Virus record (IMG/VR): IMGVR_UViG_3300027574_000003
Coordinates: 1 to 34,256 of that record
Reading direction: 5' to 3' (one strand)
Source of the DNA: a virus
DNA: 34,256 nt
The notes beneath the pieces are model-generated. The model saw nothing but the letters and a program-made list of their open reading frames with translations, did not search any database and was not told the origin of the DNA. Within the stretch, counting starts at the first letter, position 1. Each line of letters starts with the position of its first letter. The position numbers and the translations under genes were made by a program. Below are positions 8,302 to 16,752 of this stretch, one piece after another.

Positions 8302-8339
8302 GCGTCCGGATGCCCTTGTTCAGGGACGGGAGTGGACGC
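8302..8339. other. Hairpin in the 155-base gap before the decoration gene
   Basis: Arms GCGTCC (8302-8307) and GGACGC (8334-8339) enclose a smaller CCCT/AGGG stem. The gap 8232-8386 has no convincing gene. The hairpin has no T-run on either side, so it is more likely a processing or mRNA-stability element than a terminator. Confidence is low because stems this short occur by chance in GC-rich DNA. Confidence 0.35.
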
Positions 8340-8386
8340 GCCTGCTTCGCGTTGGGTTGTTACTTACTGCCAGAAAATTCGAGATG

Positions 8387-8998
8387 CTACCGATCGACGA
8401 TGCCGTCTTCAGAGCGGACGTTGTCTTCGATCTGCCTCAAAAGCTGATTGCCGCGCTGGCGGAAGCCCTCGTTGCGTTGCTTCACCAGGTCCGTGGGAGC
8501 GTGGGCGAGTATCATTCCTTTGACCTTCACCGGATCGCCACCCTCTTTGTGGACGATCTCGTGAATACCGGTCGAGCCCTCTTCCTGAATCCGTTTGGCG
8601 GAAAGGAACTTGGGCGTCATCCCTTCGACGGCATACTTATCGGCGACTTCCTTAAATGGATCGCGCGAATCGGTGAGCGGCATGCCGCGCTGCTTAACGT
8701 CGTCGCGGCGCTGCTGAAGCGACTTCGCGAAGGGGTCCTTACCCATAGTCACTCCGCTAGACGGGCGGGCGTTCGGCGCGGTCTCGCGCTCCTTGATGCC
8801 CTCGTCGGTGGCGAAGTAATCGAGCGCCACCAGCACCGCCGGATCCAGATTCAGATCGGCGATCTTCACGCCGTCGATGTGGCATTCCTTCAGACGGTCG
8901 ACGCCGGTGACATGGCGTTCGTTTTCCGGTGCGCAGAAGATTTTCGATTCCCCTATGCCGCCGGCCACCTTGATCGCGTTTTTTGCTGCTCTCGCCAT
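8387..8998 (-). CDS. Hypothetical phage protein upstream of capsid genes (203 aa)
   Basis: The ATG overlaps the scaffold-like gene's stop (8998), so the two are coupled. The N-terminal ~70 residues are mixed alpha/beta (ESKIFCAPENERHVTGVDRL, LNLDPAVLVALDYFATDEG). The remainder is charged and helical (DPFAKSLQQRRDDVKQRGMP, FKEVADKYAVEGMTPKFLS, DLVKQRNEGFRQRGNQLL). Position between scaffold and coat suggests an assembly factor or head-inside protein. No catalytic motif or known family recognised. Confidence 0.72.
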   Translation of the reverse strand: MARAAKNAIKVAGGIGESKIFCAPENERHVTGVDRLKECHIDGVKIADLNLDPAVLVALDYFATDEGIKERETAPNARPSSGVTMGKDPFAKSLQQRRDDVKQRGMPLTDSRDPFKEVADKYAVEGMTPKFLSAKRIQEEGSTGIHEIVHKEGGDPVKVKGMILAHAPTDLVKQRNEGFRQRGNQLLRQIEDNVRSEDGIVDR

Positions 8999-9822
8999 TA
9001 CCGTCTCCTCCGAGCGCCACTGATGCCCAGCTCTTTGCGGCTGGTCTTGAACTGATCCTGACTGATGCCCATGCCGGCGATTACGGCTTTCGCTTCGTTG
9101 CCAAGCATGTCGTCGTCGTCGATCTCCGCGCGTCCCGAGGGACGGCTGTCCTGGGACCGAACGCGTGTGCGGCGGTCCTGCTCGTCTTCGAAGTCATCGT
9201 CGCGGCCGCGTGAAGGGTTCTTACGTTCGAGCGATTCCTTGGCAGCTTTCGCCGCGAGGAACAAAGCGCCGGGGTTCTTCGCCGACTTGGGATCGATCGC
9301 CACGGCTTCCTTGAACCTGGCGGCCGTTTCCTTGAAGAGCTCCGAGTTCTGATCGCGCAGCTCGGGGAACTTCTCCATGATCGCGGTGTCGGTCGTCCGC
9401 TTGGAGACCTCCCTGCCGATCATTTCCTTAGTCACTGCTTTTGCAGCTTCAATCGCGATCTCCTGCGCTTGCTTGCCGGTGACGAAGCCGCGCTTGCTGA
9501 TCGCCCTGACTCCCTCCGACGCGATGTCCGCCACCATCTTTTCGGCGTTGTCGTCTGCAGGGATGTCCGCCGCGTCGTCATCCATGAACTGCGCAGAGTC
9601 GAGTTCGTCGTCTTCCTCGACCACCTGCGGTTCGGCTACTCGCCCTGCGTTGCCGCGCGCGATGCCTGCCCACGTGCGTTCGGATTCTCCGAGTTCTCTT
9701 ACCTGGCGCTGGAGGCTCTCCAGCTCCGATTTGTTGATTGTGACCTTGTCGCCTTGTCCCTGGCCCTCACCGGGCACTACGGGTTCATTTGCATCGATCT
9801 GGTCGATGACGTCGTTTGGCAC
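8998..9822 (-). CDS. Scaffolding-like protein (acidic, helical)
   Basis: 274 aa, strongly acidic in the first half (Asp/Glu clusters near residues 70-95, such as DDDAADIPADDNAEKM) with a predicted coiled coil at KSELESLQRQVRELGESE. A helical middle (QEIAIEAAKAVTKEMIGREV) is followed by a charged, basic tail (GISGARRRR). Charge pattern, coiled coil, length and place between portal accessory genes and capsid genes are those of tailed-phage scaffolding proteins, whose basic C-terminal helix often binds coat protein. No sequence motif proves it. Confidence 0.7.
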   Translation of the reverse strand: MPNDVIDQIDANEPVVPGEGQGQGDKVTINKSELESLQRQVRELGESERTWAGIARGNAGRVAEPQVVEEDDELDSAQFMDDDAADIPADDNAEKMVADIASEGVRAISKRGFVTGKQAQEIAIEAAKAVTKEMIGREVSKRTTDTAIMEKFPELRDQNSELFKETAARFKEAVAIDPKSAKNPGALFLAAKAAKESLERKNPSRGRDDDFEDEQDRRTRVRSQDSRPSGRAEIDDDDMLGNEAKAVIAGMGISQDQFKTSRKELGISGARRRR

Positions 9823-9832
9823 TGTTTACTCC

Positions 9833-10189
9833 TCAGGAAAGACCTATCGCCTTTCCGAATTCTGTTTGACCGTAAAGCTCCGCGCGCTTCGGAACGTACG
9901 TCCGATTGCAGGGGATGCACATCACGCGATACTTGCCGTTCTCGAAATGAACGGCCATCTCCCCGCGCGGTCCGCACTTGCGTTGCGCCTTCAGTTCGTC
10001 GGCTTTGGTTCCACACTCCGAGCAGTCGCCTAGGAACTGGCCTGTCGCGATGGATTGCATCGCTTCCAGGTGTCTTTGCTCGCACGGAATGCAGATCTTG
10101 ACGCCGCCTGGCTGATGGATGATTTCAAGCGGGCTTCGAAACTTGGTGCAATAGGGGCACTGCTCGCCGATGATGATGCCGACACTCAT
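9833..10189 (-). CDS. Double zinc-ribbon protein (118 aa)
   Basis: Starts at the ATG that overlaps the preceding gene's stop (ATGA). Cysteine pairs CPYC, CIPC, CSEC and a later CIPC, plus single Cys residues, form two probable zinc ribbons at about residues 11-36 and 56-94. Zinc-ribbon proteins bind nucleic acid or scaffold other proteins. In the late operon, next to the scaffold-like gene, it could act in packaging or as a regulator. Function not recognised. Confidence 0.72.
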   Translation of the reverse strand: MSVGIIIGEQCPYCTKFRSPLEIIHQPGGVKICIPCEQRHLEAMQSIATGQFLGDCSECGTKADELKAQRKCGPRGEMAVHFENGKYRVMCIPCNRTYVPKRAELYGQTEFGKAIGLS

Positions 10190-10353
10190 GACGGTCGGAG
10201 GGCGCACGCCGCCAAACTGAGAGTCTTCGCCAAGGACTCGGCCTGCTCTGGAAGAAGGGATACGACGGTGCTGAAAGAGCCATTATTTACCGTCATGGTG
10301 ACCAGACCCGAAGTGAAATCGGAGGCAATGGCAAGTTTTCCGCTAGGATTCAT
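10186..10353 (-). CDS. Small hypothetical protein (55 aa)
   Basis: I found this by reading the gap. An ATG at 10353 overlaps the upstream stop (ATGA) and its own TGA overlaps the ATG of the zinc-ribbon gene. The protein begins MNPSGKLAIASDFTSGLVTM and ends LSLAACALRPS, a beta-like N-terminus then a helix with QAESLAKTLSLAAC. Coupling at both ends is the evidence for translation. No family recognised. Confidence 0.6.
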   Translation of the reverse strand: MNPSGKLAIASDFTSGLVTMTVNNGSFSTVVSLLPEQAESLAKTLSLAACALRPS

Positions 10354-10508
10354 CGCTTCTTGACCACTCCACTGGCTTGCTGAATGGCCTTGCCGTCAGG
10401 CGTACCCGACGCGAGCAGGCGGTTTGCTATGTCCGCCCACTCGCGCTGCTTCTTCGGCGTCGAGGCCTTCTTAGTTTTCTTTTTGGCATCCGCCGGCTTC
10501 CAGGGCAT
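10350..10508 (-). CDS. Small basic protein (52 aa)
   Basis: Begins MPWKPADAKKKTKKASTPKK and ends in a helix with REWADIANRLLASG and QASGVVKKR. An AGGAG site lies 6 bases before the ATG and the stop overlaps the next gene by ATGA. The Lys-rich N-terminus and the 'KKxxxTPKKQREWADIANxLLxxG' layout resemble small phage proteins common near structural genes (nucleic-acid-binding is plausible). Role not known. Confidence 0.65.
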   Translation of the reverse strand: MPWKPADAKKKTKKASTPKKQREWADIANRLLASGTPDGKAIQQASGVVKKR

Positions 10509-10510
10509 CG

Positions 10511-10825
10511 CTACTCCTGGGAGGCGCTGGGATCGGTTGTCGGCGGTACCGGCTGCAATTCGGATCCGGCAACTCCCGAATCGCCGATGGACGCCGGCGT
10601 GTTCGGCTTCGGTTCGGAAAAGGGTTCAGTCTGCGTGTGCGGATGCTCGGGAAGCGGCTCGACATCGTCGACATCGCAGTGCTTAATGATCGCGTCCGCG
10701 ATCGCCACCGACTTCTCGGCTACGACGCCGGCGTTTACTCCGCCGTGATCGACGCCATGCTTTGCGAGAAGTCCGGATGCGACAACCGCGGATAAGTAAG
10801 CTCGTTCGAAAGTTCTGCTCGTCAT
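10511..10825 (-). CDS. Hypothetical phage protein (104 aa), helical then Pro-rich
   Basis: The first ~50 residues are helical and hydrophobic (TFERAYLSAVVASGLLAK, VVAEKSVAIADAIIKH). The last ~50 are acidic and Pro-rich (VDDVEPLPEHPHTQTEPFSE, PVPPTTDPSASQE), probably disordered. It lies in a gap-free run of late genes between portal and scaffold. No motif or family recognised; the two-part composition could fit a flexible assembly factor. Confidence 0.65.
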   Translation of the reverse strand: MTSRTFERAYLSAVVASGLLAKHGVDHGGVNAGVVAEKSVAIADAIIKHCDVDDVEPLPEHPHTQTEPFSEPKPNTPASIGDSGVAGSELQPVPPTTDPSASQE

Positions 10826-10835
10826 TTGAAGTCTC

Positions 10836-11228
10836 CTAGTAACTGTGGCCCAGCATCTTGCTCGCGACTCCAGACCATTGCGTCGGAGCTGCCGGCGAAG
10901 CCGAGGGCGCGCCTTTCTTCGGTGGGAAGGTTTGGCGGATGTGACCCTGCAACGCGCGCAAGCTGCCGTGCTGTCCTGTGGTCACGGGATTCGGACGGTA
11001 GCTGTGATCGTCGCCACGCGGCTGCAGGTGCGTGGTCTTCGAGATGAAACCGCCGTTATCGGTCTCTTCGATTTCCATGTGCTTCCTGCTCTTGGGCGCC
11101 GCTCCCGTTACCTTCTTCAGGTTCGGGTTGGCCTTCTTTGCGGCCGAAGAGCTGGCGAGGATGGCGCCGGCGGCTTTCTTGCCGTACCCTTCGCCTTCGA
11201 TTTTCCGTTGCACTGCTGCGAAGCTCAT
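10836..11228 (-). CDS. Hypothetical phage protein, basic (130 aa)
   Basis: Overlaps the preceding gene by ATGA. The N-terminal ~40 residues (MSFAAVQRKIEGEGYGKKAA, then GAILASSSAAKKANPNLKKV) form the compact helical segment seen in small phage proteins of the 'KIxxEGYxxxxAxAIxASxxRKA' type. The rest is polar and likely disordered, ending KMLGHSY. Position after the portal suggests a virion-associated or assembly role. Not otherwise recognised. Confidence 0.7.
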   Translation of the reverse strand: MSFAAVQRKIEGEGYGKKAAGAILASSSAAKKANPNLKKVTGAAPKSRKHMEIEETDNGGFISKTTHLQPRGDDHSYRPNPVTTGQHGSLRALQGHIRQTFPPKKGAPSASPAAPTQWSGVASKMLGHSY

Positions 11229-11470
11229 CGTCGTTTCTCCTTAACAGGCACTTCCGAAATCAGAATCTCCGGGATGCTCAGCGCCGTCCGGAAGCCTGCG
11301 ATCTGTCCGCGGACTTTGTATGTCGCCGGCATTTCGAGATCGCCCTCCAGCGTGGCCTGAAGGCGCGCGATCTCATCCTGGATCCGCTTTCTCACCAGGG
11401 CGTAGCCTGGCGAAATCAGAAGCTCCTCAATCGAGTCCTTGTCGCCGCTGTCTAACAGTTCGTCTTGCAT
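11225..11470 (-). CDS. Small helical phage protein (81 aa)
   Basis: Starts 6 bases after the portal stop and overlaps the next gene by ATGA. The sequence is helical with a coiled-coil-like segment (ALVRKRIQDEIARLQATLEG) and a following YKVRGQIAGFRTALSIPEI. This type of small protein, placed directly after the portal in short-tailed phages, is often an unknown but conserved virion or assembly component. No enzyme motif. Confidence 0.68.
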   Translation of the reverse strand: MQDELLDSGDKDSIEELLISPGYALVRKRIQDEIARLQATLEGDLEMPATYKVRGQIAGFRTALSIPEILISEVPVKEKRR

Positions 11471-11476
11471 GGCTCG

Positions 11477-13741
11477 TTACCCCGGTAGGATCGTTTGCGG
11501 CACGTGCTGAGCGCCCGCAGCGGCCGGTGGAGGCGGAATATCGCCTGGAGGCACCGGGTTCGCCTGAGGCATCTGAGGCGGTCCGCCCGGACCAGGCGCG
11601 CCTGGCTGTTGGCCCGGTTGACCAGGTTGACCGGGCATTTGCGACATTTGTTCCAATCGCTGGAGAATCCCCGGGTCGATGCCGTTTGCAGGATGGCCGG
11701 CGATCGCAGTTTGCTGAATCAGCTGCGTGGTGAGCGCCGACATCATCTGCTTCGTCTTCATCTGCCGCTGATGCTCCATGATGTGAGGCACCATGAGGCC
11801 GATCGCCTGTTCGTTGCGATCCTTGTCGCGGCGTTCCTGTTCGAGGTCCTGGGTATGCTCGGCGATGTGCTGCTGATCGTTGTCTTGCGGGTTGACGTGA
11901 ACAACCTCGCCTTCGAGCATTTGCGTCCACTCGTCTTCCGGAAGTTGGGGACGATCGAGCGCCGGCGGCCGCGGAACCATCGAGCTGAAATCGCTGATGC
12001 CGAATTCCCTTGCCACACGGTTGGTGAGTTCCCAGAGCGCCAGAGGATTCTGAACGATCAACGGGTTCTGCATGGCGAGCTGAACGAAGCCGAGCAGCTC
12101 CTGCTTCTTCGCCTGGCGCGCCCACACGCTGGTGGCGAACTTCAGCTTGAAGTCATAGCGGCCGCCGAATTCCTTGGGCTGCATGTAGGCGCCGCCCTGC
12201 TTCACATCGAACAAACCGTTGGCCTGCTCTTCGGTGACGCGGAAGAAGAGGCCGGGATCCGTCTTCGGTACCAGATCGCAATCCAGATCCCAGAAATCGC
12301 TGATGATCTGCTCGGTGTCCTCTCGTAGGATGGTCGAGTCGAGATACGCCCGGACGTTGCCTTCCTCGATCAGTGCGAGCTGGCCGGAAGCCGTTCGCGG
12401 TGCGTTAGGACGGTCGATCGATCTGCCGAGCGATTGATCGGTGATGCTGGTGACGCGCTCCGCGATCCCCACGATGTCCTGTTGCCGCGACATGAGGAAT
12501 TCCAGGTTAGGCGTGAGCTTCACGACGTTGACGGATGCCGGGTCTTCAGTCGGATACGCCATGCCCGGTTCGAGCCGGATGGCCCCGGGCTTCATCGCAC
12601 CGCCCGGTTTGAAGAAGATGAGGGGCCACACGCTCAGTTCGCCGGCAGCCTGGAACAATTGCGAGTTGGCGGTGAGATCGTCCTCCAGATCCTCCAGCAG
12701 CGCGCCGAAGCCTTTCGGCCTGTAAGTGCCATCCTTGATGAGCGTCGATTCGACGAACGGCCGGCGCCGCTTCATCTTCGGATAGAGCTGCAGAAGGTCC
12801 TGGACTCCGACGATTTCTTTGAGGCCGGGGATGAACTTCACCACCCAGTCTGATTCGAAGAGCTGGCGGGTTTCGAGGTTGTTTTCCTCCCCGTCCTTCT
12901 TTTGACTCTTCAGCGGCCGCCACTTGCCGTACCATTCCCACACCCACAGGATGCGACGGCCGTACATAAACGAGTCGTAGTCGACGCCTTCCGATCTCTC
13001 GCGCTCTTCCCGCACCGGATCTTGTCCGACCAGCGTGTAATCGTTCGAGGGACCCTGTTGCGCCCACTGAATGAGCTTGTCCACCATCGCCGGGTCTGAC
13101 GTGCCCTGGTAGAGCGTGCCGTCGCCGCGGATGAGGTCGTCGACCGATACCGGTACCCTGCGAATGACGAAGCTGAAATCCTGCAGCGACATGACGCCGC
13201 GCTCCGCCGGAACCATCAGATCGTCGGGCTCGAGCGGAAAGAATCCAGGCCCTTCGTAGTCGCACACGCGGACGGGCTTGCCACCCTTGATCGTGGTGAA
13301 CTCGTCTTTCCACCAGGGCCGGTATGCTGCACTCCAGCCGTTCAGGATGCGGCGGAACTCGAAGACGCACAGCGGATTGATCAGTTGCATCTGATCGAAT
13401 ACCCGCGAGGTCATGTAGCGGCCGATCTTCGCGACTTTCTGCGCGTCTGACGGGCCGGTGGCTTTCGCCGTGATCTCCGCGTCGTCTCCCAGGAGCGCCT
13501 GTATGTCCCTGGCCAACTTGTTGAAGCACTGCCACTGCGTGAGCGGTACCACGTGGTTCGGCTTGTCTTCGTCGCCGGCTCTCGCGGGGTCGACGCGGCC
13601 TTCCCATTTCTGCAACCAACCGGCACATCGTTGAGACCAGCGCAGGTGAGAGGCTTTGCAAAGCAGAAAGTCCTGCTCAATGCGCTGCACCAAGCGGTTC
13701 TTTTCGGCGCCGGAGATCTGGAGTTGAAAGGTCTTTGGCAT
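11477..13741 (-). CDS. Portal protein
   Basis: 754 aa from the ATG that overlaps the upstream stop (TGATG). Helical N-terminal region with the long 'wing' and stem segments of P22-like portals: QRIEQDFLLCKASHLRWSQR, a WSAAYRPWWKDEF stretch, then DLIRGDGTLYQGTSDP. The crown-side C-terminal part contains long helices (QDLEQERRDKDRNEQAIGLM) and ends in a Pro/Gln/Gly-rich tail (GQPGQPGQQPG). Length matches the P22-type portal class rather than the ~400-aa HK97 type. Follows the terminase in the usual packaging-then-portal order. It forms the dodecameric DNA channel of the capsid. Confidence 0.88.
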   Translation of the reverse strand: MPKTFQLQISGAEKNRLVQRIEQDFLLCKASHLRWSQRCAGWLQKWEGRVDPARAGDEDKPNHVVPLTQWQCFNKLARDIQALLGDDAEITAKATGPSDAQKVAKIGRYMTSRVFDQMQLINPLCVFEFRRILNGWSAAYRPWWKDEFTTIKGGKPVRVCDYEGPGFFPLEPDDLMVPAERGVMSLQDFSFVIRRVPVSVDDLIRGDGTLYQGTSDPAMVDKLIQWAQQGPSNDYTLVGQDPVREERERSEGVDYDSFMYGRRILWVWEWYGKWRPLKSQKKDGEENNLETRQLFESDWVVKFIPGLKEIVGVQDLLQLYPKMKRRRPFVESTLIKDGTYRPKGFGALLEDLEDDLTANSQLFQAAGELSVWPLIFFKPGGAMKPGAIRLEPGMAYPTEDPASVNVVKLTPNLEFLMSRQQDIVGIAERVTSITDQSLGRSIDRPNAPRTASGQLALIEEGNVRAYLDSTILREDTEQIISDFWDLDCDLVPKTDPGLFFRVTEEQANGLFDVKQGGAYMQPKEFGGRYDFKLKFATSVWARQAKKQELLGFVQLAMQNPLIVQNPLALWELTNRVAREFGISDFSSMVPRPPALDRPQLPEDEWTQMLEGEVVHVNPQDNDQQHIAEHTQDLEQERRDKDRNEQAIGLMVPHIMEHQRQMKTKQMMSALTTQLIQQTAIAGHPANGIDPGILQRLEQMSQMPGQPGQPGQQPGAPGPGGPPQMPQANPVPPGDIPPPPAAAGAQHVPQTILPG

Positions 13742-13929
13742 CAGGCGTTTGCCAACATCTGTCGAAGCGTCCAACGCATGGCAGCTTTGAGCGGGGGATC
13801 GCCCGGAACGCCGCGGTCAACCTCGCACCATGGAGCGTGCTCACCCGACCCGAAGGTGCAGGCCTCGCAGCACATCTCTGGATTCGGTTGGTAAGGGTTC
13901 GAGCGGTTTCCGTCGCGATCAGAAGTCAC
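13741..13929 (-). CDS. Small Cys-rich protein (62 aa)
   Basis: GTG start inside the end of the upstream gene (11-base overlap); the stop overlaps the portal ATG by one base. Cysteines in EMCCEACTFGSGEHAPWCEV form a CCxxC...C pattern suggesting a bound zinc. A C-terminal helix (LKAAMRWTLRQMLANA) follows. Coupling with the portal suggests co-expression in the packaging module. Function not recognised. Confidence 0.6.
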   Translation of the reverse strand: MTSDRDGNRSNPYQPNPEMCCEACTFGSGEHAPWCEVDRGVPGDPPLKAAMRWTLRQMLANA

Positions 13930-14155
13930 TGAGCAGGCCTCTCTCTTCGCCGTCGATCATCAATCCAACCTCGTGAGCCGGGCAAAAGAACTCCCATCCC
14001 ATGCGCTTCCAGCCGGCAGGAACGCAGGCGTTTGGAATTTCCTGTTGCCGATAAATTCGATGGGCCTCTACGACCTGCACGTCACACGCGGAACACTGGT
14101 AGCGGTACGCGATCGCGGCGATGCTGAAGTTGTCGGAGCTTACCGCGTTAGTCAT
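13919..14155 (-). CDS. Small zinc-binding-like protein (78 aa)
   Basis: Start chosen at the ATG overlapping the terminase stop (ATGACTAA), 40 codons inside the longest open frame, because upstream residues would overlap the terminase end. Cysteines CSAC near residue 22, a single Cys near 44 and FFCPAHE near 56-62 could form a zinc site. Trp residues occur in GWKRMGWEF. Lies between large terminase and portal. Role unknown. Confidence 0.62.
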   Translation of the reverse strand: MTNAVSSDNFSIAAIAYRYQCSACDVQVVEAHRIYRQQEIPNACVPAGWKRMGWEFFCPAHEVGLMIDGEERGLLSDF

Positions 14156-15893
14156 CGTCGTCTCGTCTGCCCTGCATCCTGTAACTCTTGGCTTTCCACT
14201 GCTGCACGCCCTGCTGCTCTTCGAGGGTGTCGCGATATTCGAACGCCCTTCTCGCATAAGGCAGCGCTTCCACACACAGAGCCAGGCCGAAGACGTCGTC
14301 GTCGTGGCCCAAACCTTCCTCGCGGCCGTTCGGTTTCCTGACGAACTCGCGGAGCTGCTGCAGCGTCTCCGGATCGTGTACCTTGATCGCGCCTGAGCGG
14401 ACCGCGTTATCCAGGTTCGAGATCAGGATCGGCCGGTTCACGACGTTGGTTTCGTAACCCAGCTCCTGCAGCAATGCCGTCCGGCGGTCGCTCGGATCGC
14501 GCTGCCTCGCGTAAATCAGCTCCTGAGGGTAAGCCGGGTGATCGTCGTCATGACTCAACAGATGGCCGATCACGGCCTTGCCGACGGCCTTCTGTTCGGG
14601 GCAGATGAAAGCCCAGTTGTAAAACCTGCCCAGCCAGTAAATCCGATGCGCCCAGGGCGAAGGCTCGTAACGTTCCTTCAGCTTGGCGACTTCTTCGCCG
14701 GTGTCGGCGTCCATCACGGTTGCCGAACAGAAGTCCGGATCTGAACCGCCGGCGCCCTTCTTCGCTCCGGGGTCGATTCCCTCGGCATGGTCGACGCCGA
14801 TGATGTAGCGGCCGGCCTTGCGCGGCACGTGGTAGACGACCAGTTCGCCGCGGCCGTCTTCCGATTGCAGGAACTGTACCCGCTTCTCGATTCCCAGGTC
14901 GACGACGTCGAGTCGCCCGCGCGGAGCTTCTCTGATCTCCGGCATGCGCGCGATTGCCTTGAGATCGAAGATCGTGCGTCCGGTCGACTGGAATGCTTCC
15001 TCCGGATTCGCCGGGAACTCTTGCCGGAAGCGTTCGATCTTGCCTTCGCAGGCGGTCTCGATCTGCCGGCGCCGCCAGGCGATCTGATCGACATGCAGGT
15101 TGTACTTCTGCAGCTCGGCCAGCTCGTCGCGCATGAGCTTGAAACCGGGGTCTGGTTTCAGCCGGTATTCCGGATGCTCCCACCACGCGAAGAACAGGAA
15201 CTCCCAGCCGGTTCGCCGGCGTGGGTCCATCGCAAGTCGGCAGAGATCGTAGAAGTCTCCGCCCATCCCGTTGGCCGTCGACTCCACGATGAGGCCGGAA
15301 TCGGGTGAGTTCGGGATGCGCTGCATCAATCCCGTCATCACCGCGCCGAGGTCGCGATAGAAACCTGCCTCAGACAGAATCACCCAGTTGAAGGGCGCGG
15401 ACCTGGCCACATCCACGTTTCCGGCGGTGTGGACCAGGACGCTCGATTCGTTGGCCCAGCGTACCCAGCGCTCCGTGTCCTTCACCAGCGCGGGGAGTTT
15501 GATCGCCGCGTTGAGTTCCGCGCCATACGGATTCTCCGCGTACGATTCCATGTACTGCCGGAAGTAGCTGAAGACCAGATCGGCATGCAACTCGGTGTCA
15601 GCCAACACCAGGCCGCGGCGGCCGGGGAAGAACGGGACCTGGCGGAACATCTGGGTCGAGGCCGAGCTGGTCATCCAGACCTGCGAGGCCTTCAGAACCA
15701 CCACACGCACCGGGAGCATGCGCCGCCGCATTCCCTCGATCACGCGGTTGAGCTTCGATCCGCCCGGTGACGTCCGGTAAGGGACCGCAAGCCCTTCCTT
15801 GTTCCGGATCTTCAGGTGCGAGCAAAACTTCTCGTGATCGGTGAACCCGCGTATCAGTGCCGCGGCCTCAGCCGGAGTAAGGCTTGGAGTCAA
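14148..15893 (-). CDS. terL: Terminase large subunit
   Basis: 581 aa from a TTG overlapping the upstream stop (TTGA). No ATG lies in the N-terminal region before conserved sequence. The ATPase domain has a deviant Walker A segment (LKASQVWMTS, about residues 67-76), a Walker B-like segment NWVILSEAGF (about 169-178, Ser in place of the usual Asp before Glu-Ala) and a coupling motif ESTANG (204-209). EFPANPEEAFQ is a standard terminase segment. The nuclease domain has GVDHAEG (acidic residue near 368) and GHDDDVFGLAL near the end. It packages DNA into the prohead and cuts it. Confidence 0.9.
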   Translation of the reverse strand: MTPSLTPAEAAALIRGFTDHEKFCSHLKIRNKEGLAVPYRTSPGGSKLNRVIEGMRRRMLPVRVVVLKASQVWMTSSASTQMFRQVPFFPGRRGLVLADTELHADLVFSYFRQYMESYAENPYGAELNAAIKLPALVKDTERWVRWANESSVLVHTAGNVDVARSAPFNWVILSEAGFYRDLGAVMTGLMQRIPNSPDSGLIVESTANGMGGDFYDLCRLAMDPRRRTGWEFLFFAWWEHPEYRLKPDPGFKLMRDELAELQKYNLHVDQIAWRRRQIETACEGKIERFRQEFPANPEEAFQSTGRTIFDLKAIARMPEIREAPRGRLDVVDLGIEKRVQFLQSEDGRGELVVYHVPRKAGRYIIGVDHAEGIDPGAKKGAGGSDPDFCSATVMDADTGEEVAKLKERYEPSPWAHRIYWLGRFYNWAFICPEQKAVGKAVIGHLLSHDDDHPAYPQELIYARQRDPSDRRTALLQELGYETNVVNRPILISNLDNAVRSGAIKVHDPETLQQLREFVRKPNGREEGLGHDDDVFGLALCVEALPYARRAFEYRDTLEEQQGVQQWKAKSYRMQGRRDDDD

Positions 15894-16237
15894 CGCGCCC
15901 AGAGAGCGGCCATACCGCCGCGTTCCCAGCGAGCTTGGGCATTGAGGCGAACGCCGCGATGAAGGCTCAGCAGATCGGGGTGAGTGCGCGCAGTCGCGGC
16001 GTTGAACCTGAAACACATCCGGTTCATGCAAAGGCCGCGCTTCGAGGTGTAGTGAAAGCACGCGGGGCACCCGATTGCTGTTCGCGAATGCCGGCCGCCG
16101 CGATAGACGTGAGTCGGGCGAATGTCCTTGGGTGCAACGTACGGCCGCTGCGGATCGCCGCCTGTGGGATTAAGCGAATGCTTGCCGCCGAAGCCCAGCA
16201 TCGCGGCCAGGCCGGAAAGTAAACTAGCAAGTCTCAT
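15890..16237 (-). CDS. Small Cys-rich protein between terminase subunits (115 aa)
   Basis: Coupled at both ends: ATGA overlap with the small terminase and TTGA with the large one. The N-terminus (MRLASLLSGLAAMLGFGGKH) is hydrophobic and could be an anchor or just a helix. CPACFHYTSKRGLCMNRMC gives C-x2-C-x10-C-x4-C, a probable zinc site. The C-terminal ~40 residues are basic. It may be an accessory of the packaging motor or unrelated. Not recognised. Confidence 0.6.
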   Translation of the reverse strand: MRLASLLSGLAAMLGFGGKHSLNPTGGDPQRPYVAPKDIRPTHVYRGGRHSRTAIGCPACFHYTSKRGLCMNRMCFRFNAATARTHPDLLSLHRGVRLNAQARWERGGMAALWAR

Positions 16238-16749
16238 TTGTCGTCGTCTTCCTCAGGAGTGGTGAGTTTTCTATAGAGCGCGAGCAAATCTTCCATCGTG
16301 CCTTCGAAGCGCTTGACCGTCTTGTCGCCCAGCTCGTGTTCGACCCTGTCGCGGTATTGCTCCGGCTTCTTCGCCTTCAGAACCGTGATGAGCAGCTGAT
16401 CGGAGTACTCGCGTTCGAGGTAGGGCACGAACACTTTGCACTCAGGGTCCGCCGGGTTCTTCGGAACCATGACCAGTTCGCCGTGATAGAACTTTGGCTT
16501 GAGCAGCCCCTCGCGCCCGCGGCGAAGAGCTTCGTCTTCGAGAGCATCGGCCGCTATAACCGTCGCTTCATTGAAGGCCACCTTATAGTCCGGCGATCGC
16601 TCCATCAGCCGGTAGTGAGCTTCCCGTCTGACGCCGGCGGCCTTGGCTGCTTTGGTGATGCTGCAGGTCAACCGATACGCCGCGAGAAAGGCGCGGATGC
16701 GCGGGCTCGGGTTCCATTCTTTCGGCTGCTGTTTTCTCTTGCCGGCCAT
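16234..16749 (-). CDS. terS: Terminase small subunit
   Basis: 171 aa. Residues ~20-55 (FLAAYRLTCSITKAAKAAGV, then RREAHYRLMERSPDYKVAFN) form the small-terminase helix-turn-helix with the following helix EATVIAADALEDEALRRGREG. After a segment with VPYLEREYSDQLLITVLKAKKPEQYRDR the protein ends in a helix and acidic tail (EEDDDK). This is the standard layout of phBC6A51-type small terminases, which bind the pac or cos site. Position just before the large subunit supports the call. Confidence 0.87.
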   Translation of the reverse strand: MAGKRKQQPKEWNPSPRIRAFLAAYRLTCSITKAAKAAGVRREAHYRLMERSPDYKVAFNEATVIAADALEDEALRRGREGLLKPKFYHGELVMVPKNPADPECKVFVPYLEREYSDQLLITVLKAKKPEQYRDRVEHELGDKTVKRFEGTMEDLLALYRKLTTPEEDDDK

Positions 16750-16752
16750 CCG

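Noticed and set aside
12546-13661. 371-codon open frame overlapping the portal gene
   Set aside because: Same strand but another frame, strongly Arg-rich; the portal frame has recognisable features and coupled start.
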